A stretch of 54,261 nucleotides of DNA from an uncultured Bacillota bacterium (GCA_949284065.1 CASDUO010000006.1:1-54261), one strand, 5' to 3'; shown: positions 17,092-27,670, counted from the stretch's first letter. Notes: generated by a model from the sequence alone, not told the origin. Made by a program: numbers and translations.

Positions 17092-18258
17092 ATGTTGAAC
17101 GCAGTAACAGGATCAAGTGTAGCCAAAACAGCTAAAGATGCCGGAAAAGAAGCAGCCGCAAAAGTGAAAGCCGGTCTTGAAAGCCCCAAAATGGCTTTCG
17201 TATACAGTGGAGTCCAATATGACCAAAAGGAGCTACTGGATGCAATAAAATCAGAATTGCCCGGCACTGCCCTCATAGGCAACACCTCTTTCACCGGCGT
17301 CATCACTCCCGACGGATTCATTTCCGGGGATAACGGTTTCGTAGGTGTGATGGCCCTATGTGACGCCGACGTGGAAGTTGCCGTAGCCGGTATGCCTAAA
17401 GGAGATGATGCCCGGGCTACAGGTGCAGCCGTTGCGAAGGAGGCTTTGAAAAGAGCCGGAAAAGGATGTTCACCCGATTATTTCTACATGGTAGCCCCTC
17501 CCGGTGAAGAGGAATTCTATCTGAAAGGTATAACAGAAGTGATAGGCAGGGTGCCCTTCTTCGGCGGCAGTGCAGCCGACAACGCCATAGCAGGCGAGTG
17601 GCTCCTGTATACCGATGATATGGTGACCGCAGACGGCGTGGCAGTAGCTTTCTTCTATACCGACAAACCTTTTGCCAACAAATTCACCGGCGCATATAAC
17701 GAAACTAAAAACGTAGGTGTCATAACCAAGCTGGACGGCCCGAGGACACTCGTCGAAATAGACGGTACTCCTGCCATAGAGAAATATGCTCAATGGACCG
17801 GTCAGCCCATAGAAAAACTCATGGGCGGCAATCTGCTGGCCACCACCATAACCGCTCCTTTGGGAGTCAAGGACAGACTGGGAGATCTCGTAGCCATAAG
17901 GCACCCTATGAACGGAAATGATGACTACTCTATGAATATAGGCAACAACATGGCCGTCGGTACGGCAATAATGCAGATGGAAGGTTCTGTGGACCAGCTC
18001 ATAAATTCTGTAGGGGAGACTCTGGAAGAACTCAAAAAGAAGATCGACGGACCCATCGGTGCCCTTCACCTGGTACATTGCGGCGGCAGGAGAGCCGGTA
18101 TCGATTCCAGGATCGATGAAGTCGTGAAGCAGATCAAGGACGCAGTAGGCGATGTGCCTTTCATAGTCGAGTTCACTTTCGGTGAATACGGCTATGAAGA
18201 TGACGGTCTCAACACCTGCGGCGGACTCATGCTTTCCTTCACGGCTTTCGGTAAGTAG
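17092..18258 (+). CDS. FIST N/C-domain sensory protein
   Basis: A cytoplasmic protein of 388 residues made of a FIST_N domain (about 25-220) and a FIST_C domain (about 230-385); no kinase, GGDEF or methyl-accepting output domain is attached. FIST domains are thought to bind small ligands such as amino acids. Recognisable points are a Gly-Asn-Thr-Ser-Phe-Thr-Gly turn early, Phe-Phe-Gly-Gly-Ser-Ala-Ala-Asp in the middle and a final Gly-Gly-Leu-Met-Leu-Ser-Phe. ATG 17092 is preferred because AAGGA lies 11 bases upstream, whereas ATG 17080 would overlap the Shine-Dalgarno. The aldehyde dehydrogenase gene follows by 153 bases, so the protein may sense or bind the aldehyde's precursor. Confidence 0.82.
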   Translation: MLNAVTGSSVAKTAKDAGKEAAAKVKAGLESPKMAFVYSGVQYDQKELLDAIKSELPGTALIGNTSFTGVITPDGFISGDNGFVGVMALCDADVEVAVAGMPKGDDARATGAAVAKEALKRAGKGCSPDYFYMVAPPGEEEFYLKGITEVIGRVPFFGGSAADNAIAGEWLLYTDDMVTADGVAVAFFYTDKPFANKFTGAYNETKNVGVITKLDGPRTLVEIDGTPAIEKYAQWTGQPIEKLMGGNLLATTITAPLGVKDRLGDLVAIRHPMNGNDDYSMNIGNNMAVGTAIMQMEGSVDQLINSVGETLEELKKKIDGPIGALHLVHCGGRRAGIDSRIDEVVKQIKDAVGDVPFIVEFTFGEYGYEDDGLNTCGGLMLSFTAFGK

Positions 18259-18411
18259 AAGCGCCATAAAATATCTGCCATGAACGATCGTCGATCATAA
18301 CAGATAAGACCATGACACAAAGTCGATGCGGCGGAGCCTGTGCTTCCACAGGCCTCCGTACATCATTATCGCAACAAAGGCTACAGCGCCTGATTTTACG
18401 GAGGTGACAAA

Positions 18412-19842
18412 ATGCAAATGATAATAAACGGCAAAAAAGCCGACAGCGCAAGCGGACAGACTTTCGATATAATCGCTCCGGCAACGGGGAAAGTCATAGA
18501 TTCCGTCCCCAAAGCCAACGAACAGGATATCGAAACTGCCATCACCGCAGCAGTGGAAGGCCAAAAAGGCTGGGCGAAGACTCCCATTTCAAAAAGAGCC
18601 GAAATACTCTATAAGTTCCTTGACATCGTTGAACAGAACAGAGAATCCCTGGCACAGACCCTGAGTGCGGAAAACGGCAAACCCATAAACGAAGCCCGTG
18701 CCGAGATTGGAAACATCTTCATCGGTTTCTCAGGATTCATAGAACATGCAAAACACTATTACGGAAAGATAATCCCTCCCGGCACGGAAGCCGGACAGGA
18801 CAACAATATGCAGCTGGTAACGAGAGAACCCATAGGCGTAGTTGCTTGTGTCATACCATTCAACTTCCCCTGCGACCTTTACGATCAGAAAGTTGCACCT
18901 GCTCTCATGATGGGGAATGCCGCCATCGTACTCCCTTCCAGCGATAATCCTCTGACCCTCATGAAGCTCACGGAGATGCTTACGGACGCAGGTGTCCCTG
19001 CAGGTGTGGTTCAATGCCTCACAGCTCCGGGAAGCGTCAAGACTGCTGCCACTTCCGATCCCAGAGTTCACCTGGTAACACTGACCGGAAGCACCGAGGT
19101 GGGTATAGAAACAGCCAAGATCTGTGCAGCCAACCTTACCCATACCGCTTTGGAACTGGGCGGCAACGATGCGTTCATCGTTCTGGATGACGGAGACGTG
19201 GACCTGGCAGTAGAAGAGATGATCTGGGGTCGCATGTACAATACGGGACAGGTATGCTGTGCCAGCAAAAGATTTATAATACATAATTCTCTCAAAGATG
19301 AGTTCGCCAAAAAGGCTGTGGAAAGGATCAAAAAACTCAATTACGGAGATCCTTCCCTGGAAAGCACCGAAATATCATGTCTCATAAGCGAAAAAGCTGC
19401 CATAAAGGTGGAAAAGCAGGTAGAAAAAGTTGTTGCCCAGGGCGGCAAAGTGATACTCGGCGGAAAGCGAAACGGCGCTTTCTATGATCCCACGGTCATC
19501 GTCGATGTTCCAAAAACAGCTGATGTGGCAATAGATGATGAGATCTTCGGACCTGTAGTACCCATTATCGGATTCGACACTGACGAAGAAGCCGTTGAGA
19601 TCGCAAACAGCTCCAAGTTCGGTCTTTCCAGCTGTGTATTCACAGCTGACCAGAAAAGAGCATTCAGGATATCCAAGGCCATGGAAGCCGGCGCATGTGT
19701 CATAAACGGAGCAAGTTTCTTCAGAGCTTTTGAGGAACCCTTCGGCGGATGGAAACACAGCGGTATAGGCACCGAAGGCGTCATGTCCACATTTGACGAA
19801 ATGACCAGAGTCAAGAATGTGATCCTCAAGAACATATATTGA
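18412..19842 (+). CDS. NAD(P)-dependent aldehyde dehydrogenase (succinate-semialdehyde-type)
   Basis: A 476-residue member of the ALDH superfamily that oxidises an aldehyde to the acid. Marks are the general base Glu248 in Leu-Glu-Leu-Gly-Gly-Asn, the catalytic Cys282 in Gly-Gln-Val-Cys-Cys, and Thr-Gly-Ser-Thr-Glu-Val-Gly at the cofactor-binding turn (about 225-231). The overall pattern is closest to succinate-semialdehyde or betaine aldehyde dehydrogenases, but the substrate is not fixed by sequence alone. GGAGGTG precedes the ATG. It is second after the FIST gene and ends at a clear bidirectional terminator. Confidence 0.88.
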   Translation: MQMIINGKKADSASGQTFDIIAPATGKVIDSVPKANEQDIETAITAAVEGQKGWAKTPISKRAEILYKFLDIVEQNRESLAQTLSAENGKPINEARAEIGNIFIGFSGFIEHAKHYYGKIIPPGTEAGQDNNMQLVTREPIGVVACVIPFNFPCDLYDQKVAPALMMGNAAIVLPSSDNPLTLMKLTEMLTDAGVPAGVVQCLTAPGSVKTAATSDPRVHLVTLTGSTEVGIETAKICAANLTHTALELGGNDAFIVLDDGDVDLAVEEMIWGRMYNTGQVCCASKRFIIHNSLKDEFAKKAVERIKKLNYGDPSLESTEISCLISEKAAIKVEKQVEKVVAQGGKVILGGKRNGAFYDPTVIVDVPKTADVAIDDEIFGPVVPIIGFDTDEEAVEIANSSKFGLSSCVFTADQKRAFRISKAMEAGACVINGASFFRAFEEPFGGWKHSGIGTEGVMSTFDEMTRVKNVILKNIY

Positions 19843-19880
19843 TAGATACAGTAATATCTGTTCGCGCTAGTGATCCTGAT

Positions 19881-19915
19881 AAAAAGAGGGCGACTGAAAA
19901 AGCCGTCCTCTTTTT
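19881..19915. terminator. Bidirectional intrinsic terminator
   Basis: AAAAAGAGG pairs with CCTCTTTTT at the two ends, with the stem continued by further pairs around a GAAAA loop. It lies between the convergent aldehyde dehydrogenase and iclR-type genes and serves both. Confidence 0.85.
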
Positions 19916-19950
19916 ATATCTCTCATGTTATTTATGCTTCCTGTTTTCTC

Positions 19951-20730
19951 TCAATCTCCCGTGTATCCCATTTCATGAGATATCTGCATCCCTGTTTCCT
20001 TTACGTATTCTATGACCTCATCGAATCTTTCCTCGGTGAGCTGCCTGGACGATCCGCTGGCGCTTATGGCAGCGATTATATCACCTCTGTAATCATATAT
20101 AGGCGCAGCGATACATCTGTGGCCGATCTCGAATTCTTCGTTATCCATGGCCCAGCCCTGCTTGCGCACTTTCCCCAGTTCCGCTTCCAGTTCATCCATA
20201 CCTGCGATGGTATTCTCAGTGTATTTGATGAAACTGCAATTGGACATCCTGTCTCTCAACTCCGTTCCGGAATAAGCGGAAAGGAGTATTTTCCCGAGAG
20301 AAGAACAATATGCATGGACATGGGCTCCTATCTGTGAATAAAGTCTTACTGACGATATGACATCCATTTTTTCTATGTACACCACCTGGTCGCCGTCCAG
20401 CACTCCCAGATGTGCCGTCAGTCCAAGTTCCCCCGTCAGAGTGGCGAGGTGGGGCCTCGCCTGTGTCTGCAATTCAAGACTGTTGATATAGCAGCTCACG
20501 GCTTCTATACACTTGAGCCCTATCTTGCATCCGCCCGCCTCCGTCCTTTCCAGATAACCTCTGTCGGCAAGAGTCTTTATTATCCTGTGGGCGGTGCTCT
20601 TGTGCAGGCCGGCCTTTTCCGCAACCTCTGTGACTCCCAGTCCCTGAGGCTCGACGGACAGGATCTCGATTATGTCCAGCGCCCTCTCTACGGACTGTAT
20701 GCTGTCATTTTTGTTGTCGCTTTTTTCCAT
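19951..20730 (-). CDS. IclR-family transcriptional regulator
   Basis: A 259-residue DNA-binding regulator. An N-terminal winged helix (about 10-70, with Ser-Thr-Ala-His-Arg-Ile-Ile in the recognition helix) is joined to an IclR effector domain (about 85-255) showing Ser-Ser-Leu-Gly-Lys-Ile-Leu-Leu-Ser-Ala near 140-150. Family members usually bind a small acid and control catabolic genes. Its start overlaps the last 26 bases of metA, so it is co-transcribed with metY-metA. Its targets may be these genes or the convergent FIST-aldehyde dehydrogenase pair just across the terminator; neither is proved. Confidence 0.92.
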   Translation of the reverse strand: MEKSDNKNDSIQSVERALDIIEILSVEPQGLGVTEVAEKAGLHKSTAHRIIKTLADRGYLERTEAGGCKIGLKCIEAVSCYINSLELQTQARPHLATLTGELGLTAHLGVLDGDQVVYIEKMDVISSVRLYSQIGAHVHAYCSSLGKILLSAYSGTELRDRMSNCSFIKYTENTIAGMDELEAELGKVRKQGWAMDNEEFEIGHRCIAAPIYDYRGDIIAAISASGSSRQLTEERFDEVIEYVKETGMQISHEMGYTGD

Positions 20731-21658
20731 CCTTTTCGTCCCTTTTTATATCATTGATGTTGAATGGCGTCGCCTGATAAACATAATAGTTCAGCCAGTT
20801 TGAAAAAAGCAGGCTGGCATGGCCGCGCCATCGGAACATTATCTCTCCGTCAGGATCATCATCTTTGAAGTAATTCCGGGGCACCTGTATGTCCATTCCC
20901 TTTTTTATGTCCCTGAAATACTCCTTGGCAAGTGTGTCCTTGTCGTACTCCTGATGTCCCAGTATGTATATCTGCCTTCCGTTTTCCGTGGAAAGTATGT
21001 GGGGTCCCGCCTCTTCACACTCGGCGAGTATCCTCAGTTCCTTGTGCTTCTTTATGTCTTTTTTCCTCACTTCCGTATGTCTGGAATGAGGCGCATAAAA
21101 GATCTCATCGAAGCCTCTCATCAGCGGGTTACGGGGTCTGGCCACCTTTTCCTCGAATACACCGAAAACCTTTTCGGGCAAAACATGTTTCGGGATCCCG
21201 TAGTAATGATAGAGCGCCGCCTGTGCTCCCCAGCATATGAACATGCTGCTGTAGACATTGTCCTCGGCCCAGTCAAGAAGTTCGGTCAACTCCTTCCAGT
21301 AGTCCACCTCTTCAAAATCCAGCAGCTCCACCGGAGCTCCTGTCAATATCATGCCGTCATATCGGTGGCCCATTATCTCGTCTACAGTTTTATAAAAACA
21401 ATCCATATGCTGTCTTGAAACATTCTTGCTCTCATGGCTTTCCATCCTCACCAGAGTCATTTCCACCTGAAGAGGCGAGTTTGCCAGCACCCGGGCAAGC
21501 TGTGTCTCGGTCGCTACTTTTGTCGGCATTATATTCACTATAGCTATCCTAAGAGGCCTGATGTCCTGTGAAATGGCACGGGCCTTTTCCATGGTGAATA
21601 TGTTGTCTGATTGCAATGCCTCTGCTGCAGGCAAAGCGTTCGGTATTATAAGTGGCAT
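20705..21658 (-). CDS. metA: Homoserine O-acetyltransferase (MetA type)
   Basis: A 317-residue enzyme that activates the homoserine hydroxyl for methionine synthesis. The class I amidotransferase-like fold shows catalytic Cys142 in Phe-Ile-Cys-Trp-Gly-Ala-Gln and His235 with Glu237 in Gly-His-Gln-Glu-Tyr. Residue 111, in Gly-Ala-Pro-Val-Glu, is Glu; in this family Glu at 111 goes with acetyl-CoA and Gly with succinyl-CoA, so this is probably an O-acetyltransferase despite the MetA fold. That agrees with the upstream O-acetylhomoserine sulfhydrylase gene metY. Confidence 0.94.
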   Translation of the reverse strand: MPLIIPNALPAAEALQSDNIFTMEKARAISQDIRPLRIAIVNIMPTKVATETQLARVLANSPLQVEMTLVRMESHESKNVSRQHMDCFYKTVDEIMGHRYDGMILTGAPVELLDFEEVDYWKELTELLDWAEDNVYSSMFICWGAQAALYHYYGIPKHVLPEKVFGVFEEKVARPRNPLMRGFDEIFYAPHSRHTEVRKKDIKKHKELRILAECEEAGPHILSTENGRQIYILGHQEYDKDTLAKEYFRDIKKGMDIQVPRNYFKDDDPDGEIMFRWRGHASLLFSNWLNYYVYQATPFNINDIKRDEKDGKKRQQK

Positions 21659-21732
21659 CGTATACTCCTAAAATCCTGATCCGCCCACATGGCGGTTTTT
21701 TTCCTGCTATCCTCATCACTGCCGCCATATGA

Positions 21733-23022
21733 TCATATAGCAGCCAATCCGTCCTCGAAGTCCCTGATTATATCGTCTATGTCCTCGATGCCTACGGAAA
21801 GTCTGATGAGCTCCGGTTTGATCCCCGCCTCTATCTGCTGCTCCTCTGTCATCTGCCTGTGTGTAGAACTTGCAGGATGCAGGACACAGGTCCTCACATC
21901 TCCCACATGCACGGCTATGGATGTGAGTTCGAGAGCCGAGAGAAGCTTTTCTCCTGCCTCTTTCCCGCCTTTGACACCGAACGAAAGCACTCCGCTCTGA
22001 CCATCAGGCATGTATTTCTGTCCCAGTTCATAATATTTATCTTCCTTGAGTCCCGGATACTGCACCCAGTCTACCTTGGGATGACGGCTGAGGAACTGAG
22101 CCATCTTCAGAGCATTTTCGCTGTGTCGCGCCATCCTCAGCGGAAGCGTCTGCAATCCCTGCCATGTGAGGTATGCATTCATCGGAGACATGGCGCATCC
22201 CAGATCCCTGAGCATCTGTGCCCTGAGCTTCACCGAGAAAGCACATTTGAGTTCCTTGTATTTCTCCCCGTATATCATACCGTGATAGCTCTCATCTGGC
22301 TGGGTCATGCCGGGATATTTATCCGTTGCGAACCAGTCAAATTCTCCGCTCTCTATTACCATACCGCCCACACAGTTGGCATGGCCGTCACAGTATTTCG
22401 TGGTGGAGTGGATCACTATGTCCGCTCCGTGCTCGATAGGTCTGCAAAGGACCGGTGAAGCCAAAGTATTGTCCACCACTAAAGGCACCTGAGCTTTTTT
22501 CGCTATTTTGGAAAACTTTTCAAAATCCAATATGGTAAGGGCAGGATTCCCGAGAGACTCTGCGAATATCGCCCTTGTCCTGTCGTCTATGCTCTTTTCT
22601 ATTTCCTCAGCAGGAGCGTCCTGATCTATGAAACGACACTCTATGCCCATCTTTTCGAAGGTGTGATCGAACAGATTATATGTACCGCCGTATACACTTT
22701 GCGAAGCGACGAAATTATCGCCTTTTTCACAGAGTGCCAGAATGGTGATAAGCATGGCGCTCATGCCCGCCGATGCTGCAACAGCTGCAGAGCCGCCTTC
22801 CAGCAGGGCCATTTTCTCTTCCAGATAACCTACCGTAGGATTTCCCAGTCTGGTATATGCACAATTGAACGTGTCCAGGTTGAACCAGTCAGCAACATCC
22901 TGATTGTCATAATACCTGAATGTGGTGCTCTGTGCGATGGGTGGGGTCTGAGGTTCCGCCGGACCCGCCTTATATCCTCCGTGTACGCAATTGGTGTTTA
23001 TTTTATATTTTCTGTCTGCCAT
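21733..23022 (-). CDS. metY: O-acetylhomoserine sulfhydrylase (aminocarboxypropyltransferase)
   Basis: A 429-residue PLP enzyme of the Cys/Met metabolism family that joins sulfide (or methanethiol) to O-acetylhomoserine, giving homocysteine (or methionine) directly. The PLP-binding Lys is about 209 in Ser-Thr-Thr-Lys-Tyr, and Tyr-Thr-Arg-Leu-Gly-Asn-Pro-Thr near 56-63 is typical. The family length of about 425-430 fits. AGGAGG precedes ATG. It is the first gene of a metY-metA-iclR unit with a sigma-A promoter at 23058-23086. Confidence 0.94.
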   Translation of the reverse strand: MADRKYKINTNCVHGGYKAGPAEPQTPPIAQSTTFRYYDNQDVADWFNLDTFNCAYTRLGNPTVGYLEEKMALLEGGSAAVAASAGMSAMLITILALCEKGDNFVASQSVYGGTYNLFDHTFEKMGIECRFIDQDAPAEEIEKSIDDRTRAIFAESLGNPALTILDFEKFSKIAKKAQVPLVVDNTLASPVLCRPIEHGADIVIHSTTKYCDGHANCVGGMVIESGEFDWFATDKYPGMTQPDESYHGMIYGEKYKELKCAFSVKLRAQMLRDLGCAMSPMNAYLTWQGLQTLPLRMARHSENALKMAQFLSRHPKVDWVQYPGLKEDKYYELGQKYMPDGQSGVLSFGVKGGKEAGEKLLSALELTSIAVHVGDVRTCVLHPASSTHRQMTEEQQIEAGIKPELIRLSVGIEDIDDIIRDFEDGLAAI

Positions 23023-23057
23023 TTTGCTCCTCCTGAATTTTCTATGTATGTCGCTTA

Positions 23058-23086
23058 ATTATAGCAAAAGGCCCCTGTAAATTCAA
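23058..23086 (-). promoter_or_regulatory. Sigma-A promoter of metY operon
   Basis: Minus strand has TTGAAT (23086-23081), a 17-base spacer and a perfect TATAAT (23063-23058). The leader is only about 30 bases, so no SAM riboswitch or T-box can lie between promoter and gene. Confidence 0.78.
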
Positions 23087-23123
23087 ACAGAAGCCCCGCA
23101 TCGTCTCACACAGTGACAGATCA

Positions 23124-23540
23124 TCATTCCCCTATTATCTTTATCAGCACTCTCTTGTCTCTCTTTCCGTCGAACTCGTAATAGAATATCTGTTCCCAGG
23201 TCCCGAAATCCAGCTTCCCGTCAGTGACTGCCACTACAGACTCTCTGCCCATGACCGTGCGTTTGATGTGGGCATCTCCGTTGTCCTCGAACCCGTTATG
23301 CCTGTATCTGTCATAGGGCTTCTCCGGGGCCAGCCACTCCAGCCAGTCTTCAAAGTCCTGATGGAGTCCGCTTTCATCGTCGTTGATGAATACGGATGCC
23401 GTGATATGCATGGGGTTCACCAGCACGATGCCTTCTTTGACCCCGCTCTTGTCGATGGCTCTTTGCACGTCTCCCGTGATGTTCACCAGCCCTCTTCTTG
23501 CAGGTATGTTGAAATGCAGTTCCTCTTTATATGATTTCAC
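23124..23540 (-). CDS. YjbQ / UPF0047 family protein
   Basis: A 138-residue cytoplasmic protein of the YjbQ family, annotated in some databases as a secondary thiamine-phosphate synthase; the true cell role is uncertain. The family shows an N-terminal strand, Asn-Ile-Thr-Gly-Asp-Val, and conserved His residues in Pro-Met-His-Ile-Thr-Ala-Ser and in Gly-Asp-Ala-His-Ile-Lys-Arg. I chose GTG 23540, because AGAGGTG lies upstream and family members start at this point; a longer frame to 23630 overlaps the groESL terminator region. Confidence 0.85.
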   Translation of the reverse strand: MKSYKEELHFNIPARRGLVNITGDVQRAIDKSGVKEGIVLVNPMHITASVFINDDESGLHQDFEDWLEWLAPEKPYDRYRHNGFEDNGDAHIKRTVMGRESVVAVTDGKLDFGTWEQIFYYEFDGKRDKRVLIKIIGE

Positions 23541-23613
23541 TTCGTACACCTCTCTTCCCCGATACGCGTATATATATATGATTTTTTTCACGCCCTCAGC
23601 AAAGAGTAAAACA

Positions 23614-23642
23614 GCCGGAACAGGCATCACACCTGTTCCGGC
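23614..23642 (-). terminator. Intrinsic terminator after groESL
   Basis: A perfect 11-bp stem (GCCGGAACAGG with its complement) around a seven-base loop, 40 bases past the groEL stop codon. The minus-strand tail TGTTTTAC is moderately T-rich. Confidence 0.75.
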
Positions 23643-23681
23643 CCTCTATGTCCTGAGTCGTCGAGGTCGAATGTGCGGGCT

Positions 23682-25406
<1,725 letters not shown>

Positions 25407-25425
25407 TTATGCTCCCGTGTATCCT

Positions 25426-25707
25426 TTATTTGGCCACCTTTGCGAGAATATCTCTCTGGCTCAGTATAGTGTACTCCTCACCTTCATACTTCACTTCCGT
25501 ACCGGCATACTGGGAAAAGATGACTACGTCCTTGACCTTCAGTTCCATCTTTTCATCTTCGGTCCCGGGGCCTACTGCCACGACTTCAGCCATTTGAGGC
25601 TTTTCCTTTGCCTGTCCGGGAAGGACGATGCCGCTGGCGGTCTTTTCTTCCGCTTCCATTTTTTTGATCACTACTCTGTCGCCTAAAGGCTTGATTCCAA
25701 AACTCAT
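25426..25707 (-). CDS. groES: Co-chaperonin GroES (Hsp10)
   Basis: A 93-residue lid protein for GroEL. The N-terminal Lys-Pro-Leu-Gly-Asp-Arg-Val motif and the mobile-loop region around Thr-Ala-Ser-Gly-Ile-Val-Leu-Pro (about 23-30) are typical. The gene is the first of groESL, with AGGAGGT-like sequence upstream of the ATG. Confidence 0.97.
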   Translation of the reverse strand: MSFGIKPLGDRVVIKKMEAEEKTASGIVLPGQAKEKPQMAEVVAVGPGTEDEKMELKVKDVVIFSQYAGTEVKYEGEEYTILSQRDILAKVAK

Positions 25708-25765
25708 ACTTAATACCTCCGCTCATTCATATGTTGTTTATTTATATATTGCATTTCTTGCTTTG

Positions 25766-25792
25766 TTAGCACTCGCTATTATCGAGTGCTAA
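25766..25792. promoter_or_regulatory. CIRCE operator (HrcA binding site)
   Basis: TTAGCACTC, nine bases, GAGTGCTAA: an exact copy of the CIRCE consensus, located 59 bases upstream of groES and just downstream of its -10 box. HrcA bound here blocks groESL transcription. hrcA itself is not in the window. Confidence 0.97.
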
Positions 25793-25796
25793 TTAC

Positions 25797-25824
25797 ATTC
25801 TAACCAAAAAAAAACTCTTGTCAA
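25797..25824 (-). promoter_or_regulatory. Sigma-A promoter of groESL
   Basis: Minus strand has a perfect TTGACA (25824-25819), a 16-base spacer and TAGAAT (25802-25797). CIRCE follows directly, covering the start region. Confidence 0.88.
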
Positions 25825-25869
25825 GAGTATTTTGAGAAAATCAGCAATATTCCGAGCCTGCGACGCCCA

Positions 25870-26718
25870 TCAGACGCGGCCGGCCCCCTTTATGGTCCTG
25901 TCGCGCATATAGTAAAAAAGATACTGCTGGGCCAATCCCGCGTTTTCACCGAATTTTTCCCGCGCAAAGCCCTCTATGGCTTTTTTGTCGTTTTCCGGCA
26001 GCCCGTAAAGTTCGTGCATGAGTTTTTTGACCCATGTGTCGACGGGAAAGCATCTCGTGCCCTCCATGGAAAACAGCTTTATGCAATCGGCCACCTTCGG
26101 CCCCACACCACAATAGGACAGGAGCCTGTCTTCCCGTATCCCCTCTTCACATATGCTGCGTGCTGTCTTTATGAGATATCCTGCCCTGTATCCCAGTCTG
26201 CAGCAGGCCAGATCCTCCTCCGTCAGCGTGGACAATACCTGGGGCGAAGGGACCTCATAAAAGTCCTCACCTCTGTATGTCGCCTTTTTTTCCCCGAAAT
26301 TCCGGGCAAGGTCTTCTATGTTTTTCTTGATCCTGGGTATATTGTTATTAGCCGATATGATGAAGGACACTATGGTCTCCCACGGCTCCTGCTTCAATAT
26401 CCTTATTCCCCAGCCGTATTTCACCGCTTCCTTCATGACCGGATCTTTTCTTGCCAGTTTCCTCTTTACGACTCCGTAATCTTGGGAAAGATCGAAATAA
26501 TCCTGCCATACTTCTCTCATATCCTTTTCGGTACAGTTGTCTATGGTGAGGACCCCTGCGGAAGGCAGCTTTCCGTCGGCTTCAAATGAAACGTTCACGG
26601 CCTTGCCGAAGGCAAATCCCGTGTAAGTCCCGTCTTCCTGTCTGTTCCAGCGGAAACACTGTCCGCATTCAAAAATATGTTCCGGATAAAAATCCTCTAC
26701 TCGCACATCTGTCTTCAT
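25870..26718 (-). CDS. 8-oxoguanine DNA glycosylase/AP lyase (OGG type)
   Basis: A 282-residue base-excision repair enzyme of the HhH-GPD superfamily. The N-terminal OGG-specific beta domain contains a Cys-Gly-Gln-Cys-Phe-Arg-Trp segment (about 18-24). The helix-hairpin-helix is Gly-Val-Gly-Pro-Lys-Val-Ala-Asp-Cys with the Schiff-base Lys208, and the activating Asp is 227 in Pro-Val-Asp-Thr-Trp-Val. It removes 8-oxoguanine opposite C and nicks the strand. Its reading direction matches the P-loop gene upstream (44 bases away). The bacterial OGG type is commonly found in Clostridia. Confidence 0.9.
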   Translation of the reverse strand: MKTDVRVEDFYPEHIFECGQCFRWNRQEDGTYTGFAFGKAVNVSFEADGKLPSAGVLTIDNCTEKDMREVWQDYFDLSQDYGVVKRKLARKDPVMKEAVKYGWGIRILKQEPWETIVSFIISANNNIPRIKKNIEDLARNFGEKKATYRGEDFYEVPSPQVLSTLTEEDLACCRLGYRAGYLIKTARSICEEGIREDRLLSYCGVGPKVADCIKLFSMEGTRCFPVDTWVKKLMHELYGLPENDKKAIEGFAREKFGENAGLAQQYLFYYMRDRTIKGAGRV

Positions 26719-26762
26719 GATCGAAAACCGTATCTATCCTTCGTCTCTTACGGCTGCAACTG

Positions 26763-27599
26763 TTACTCTCTCTCATCGCCGGGGGCTATATCCCTTACCT
26801 CTACATTGACCGCCTCCAGATTATATGCCGTCATCCTGTCTATGTCCCGGGCCGATCTTCGCTGGAGTTCCATGGCGCTTTCTACGGCCGGATATCCTTT
26901 GACTGTGGATATCAGCACCGTGAGTTTGAAGTCATTTTGATATTCCTCGGCAAACACGCTCAGCACTTTGTTTATACCCGGGATGGTCCCGCCTATATAT
27001 TCTATTATATCCCTGAAGACTTTATCGGACACTGTATAGTCCCCGAGATAGCTGTAAGTAGGTCTCACCACTGCTCTTTCATCGCCGCTGCCTCTTGTGT
27101 TCTCCGCCCAGCCTTTGAATATTTTTATGGGTGCGATGAAGTATCCGCTGAACTGTCGTTTCAGCTGCATGGTCGGTGCCGGTATTACATGCTTGCCCTG
27201 ACCGTGGCGCTGTTTATGGGCCAGCTCCCTTTCTCCCTTGGTGGTTATATCCTCTATATCTATATACCGGTCTATCTTCCCCAATTCCAGTCTGTCGCAT
27301 ATTTTTTCCACCATACCTGTGGAAGTCCCTATGAGCAATATGGCCGACGGAGCTTTGTCTGCTATGGCTTCCCTGACCTCTTTAGCATGTTCATCGGACA
27401 CGAAAAGAGCCGTTTTTATGGCTCCCACCTTCGTGGGGGCCCTTTTTGCGGATTTCCCCGCTATGACTTTGTTGTTCTCTATGAAAAGCCCGTCATCGAC
27501 GATGGCGGGTATATCCAACTCCCGGCATATATTCATGGCCTGGAAGCTTTTTCCCGTACCGCTTTTCCCATGGAGTGCATAAACAAACATTTTTGACAT
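26763..27599 (-). CDS. P-loop NTPase fused to Asp23/Gls24-like domain
   Basis: A 278-residue cytoplasmic protein. An N-terminal nucleotide-binding domain has Walker A GKSGTGKS at about 11-18 and a hydrophobic strand Ala-Ile-Leu-Leu-Ile-Gly at about 86-91. The C-terminal part (about 200-272) resembles the Asp23/Gls24 envelope-stress fold: a Val-Leu-Ser-Val-Phe opening, the Val-Leu-Ile-Ser strand, then a Gln-Arg-Arg-Ser helix and a closing Val-Glu-Val-Arg-Asp-Ile. I know no tested function for this fusion. It may use ATP or GTP in a cell-envelope task. It is divergent from the ferredoxin gene. Confidence 0.65.
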   Translation of the reverse strand: MSKMFVYALHGKSGTGKSFQAMNICRELDIPAIVDDGLFIENNKVIAGKSAKRAPTKVGAIKTALFVSDEHAKEVREAIADKAPSAILLIGTSTGMVEKICDRLELGKIDRYIDIEDITTKGERELAHKQRHGQGKHVIPAPTMQLKRQFSGYFIAPIKIFKGWAENTRGSGDERAVVRPTYSYLGDYTVSDKVFRDIIEYIGGTIPGINKVLSVFAEEYQNDFKLTVLISTVKGYPAVESAMELQRRSARDIDRMTAYNLEAVNVEVRDIAPGDERE

Positions 27600-27611
27600 T
27601 TCCTATTCTCT

Positions 27612-27640
27612 TTGATATACTCAATCCGTAAAATTTATAA
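27612..27640 (+). promoter_or_regulatory. Sigma-A promoter of ferredoxin gene
   Basis: TTGATA, a 17-base spacer and TTATAA, starting 59 bases before the ferredoxin ATG. Confidence 0.55.
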
Positions 27641-27670
27641 GTTATTTACATACACAAGGAGGAAAACACG

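Noticed and set aside
23023..23123. SAM riboswitch or T-box before metY
   Set aside because: The promoter at 23058-23086 leaves a leader of about 30 bases, far too short for either.
23541..23630. N-terminal extension of the YjbQ protein
   Set aside because: It would overlap the groESL terminator and has no family counterpart; the GTG at 23540 has a good ribosome-binding site.
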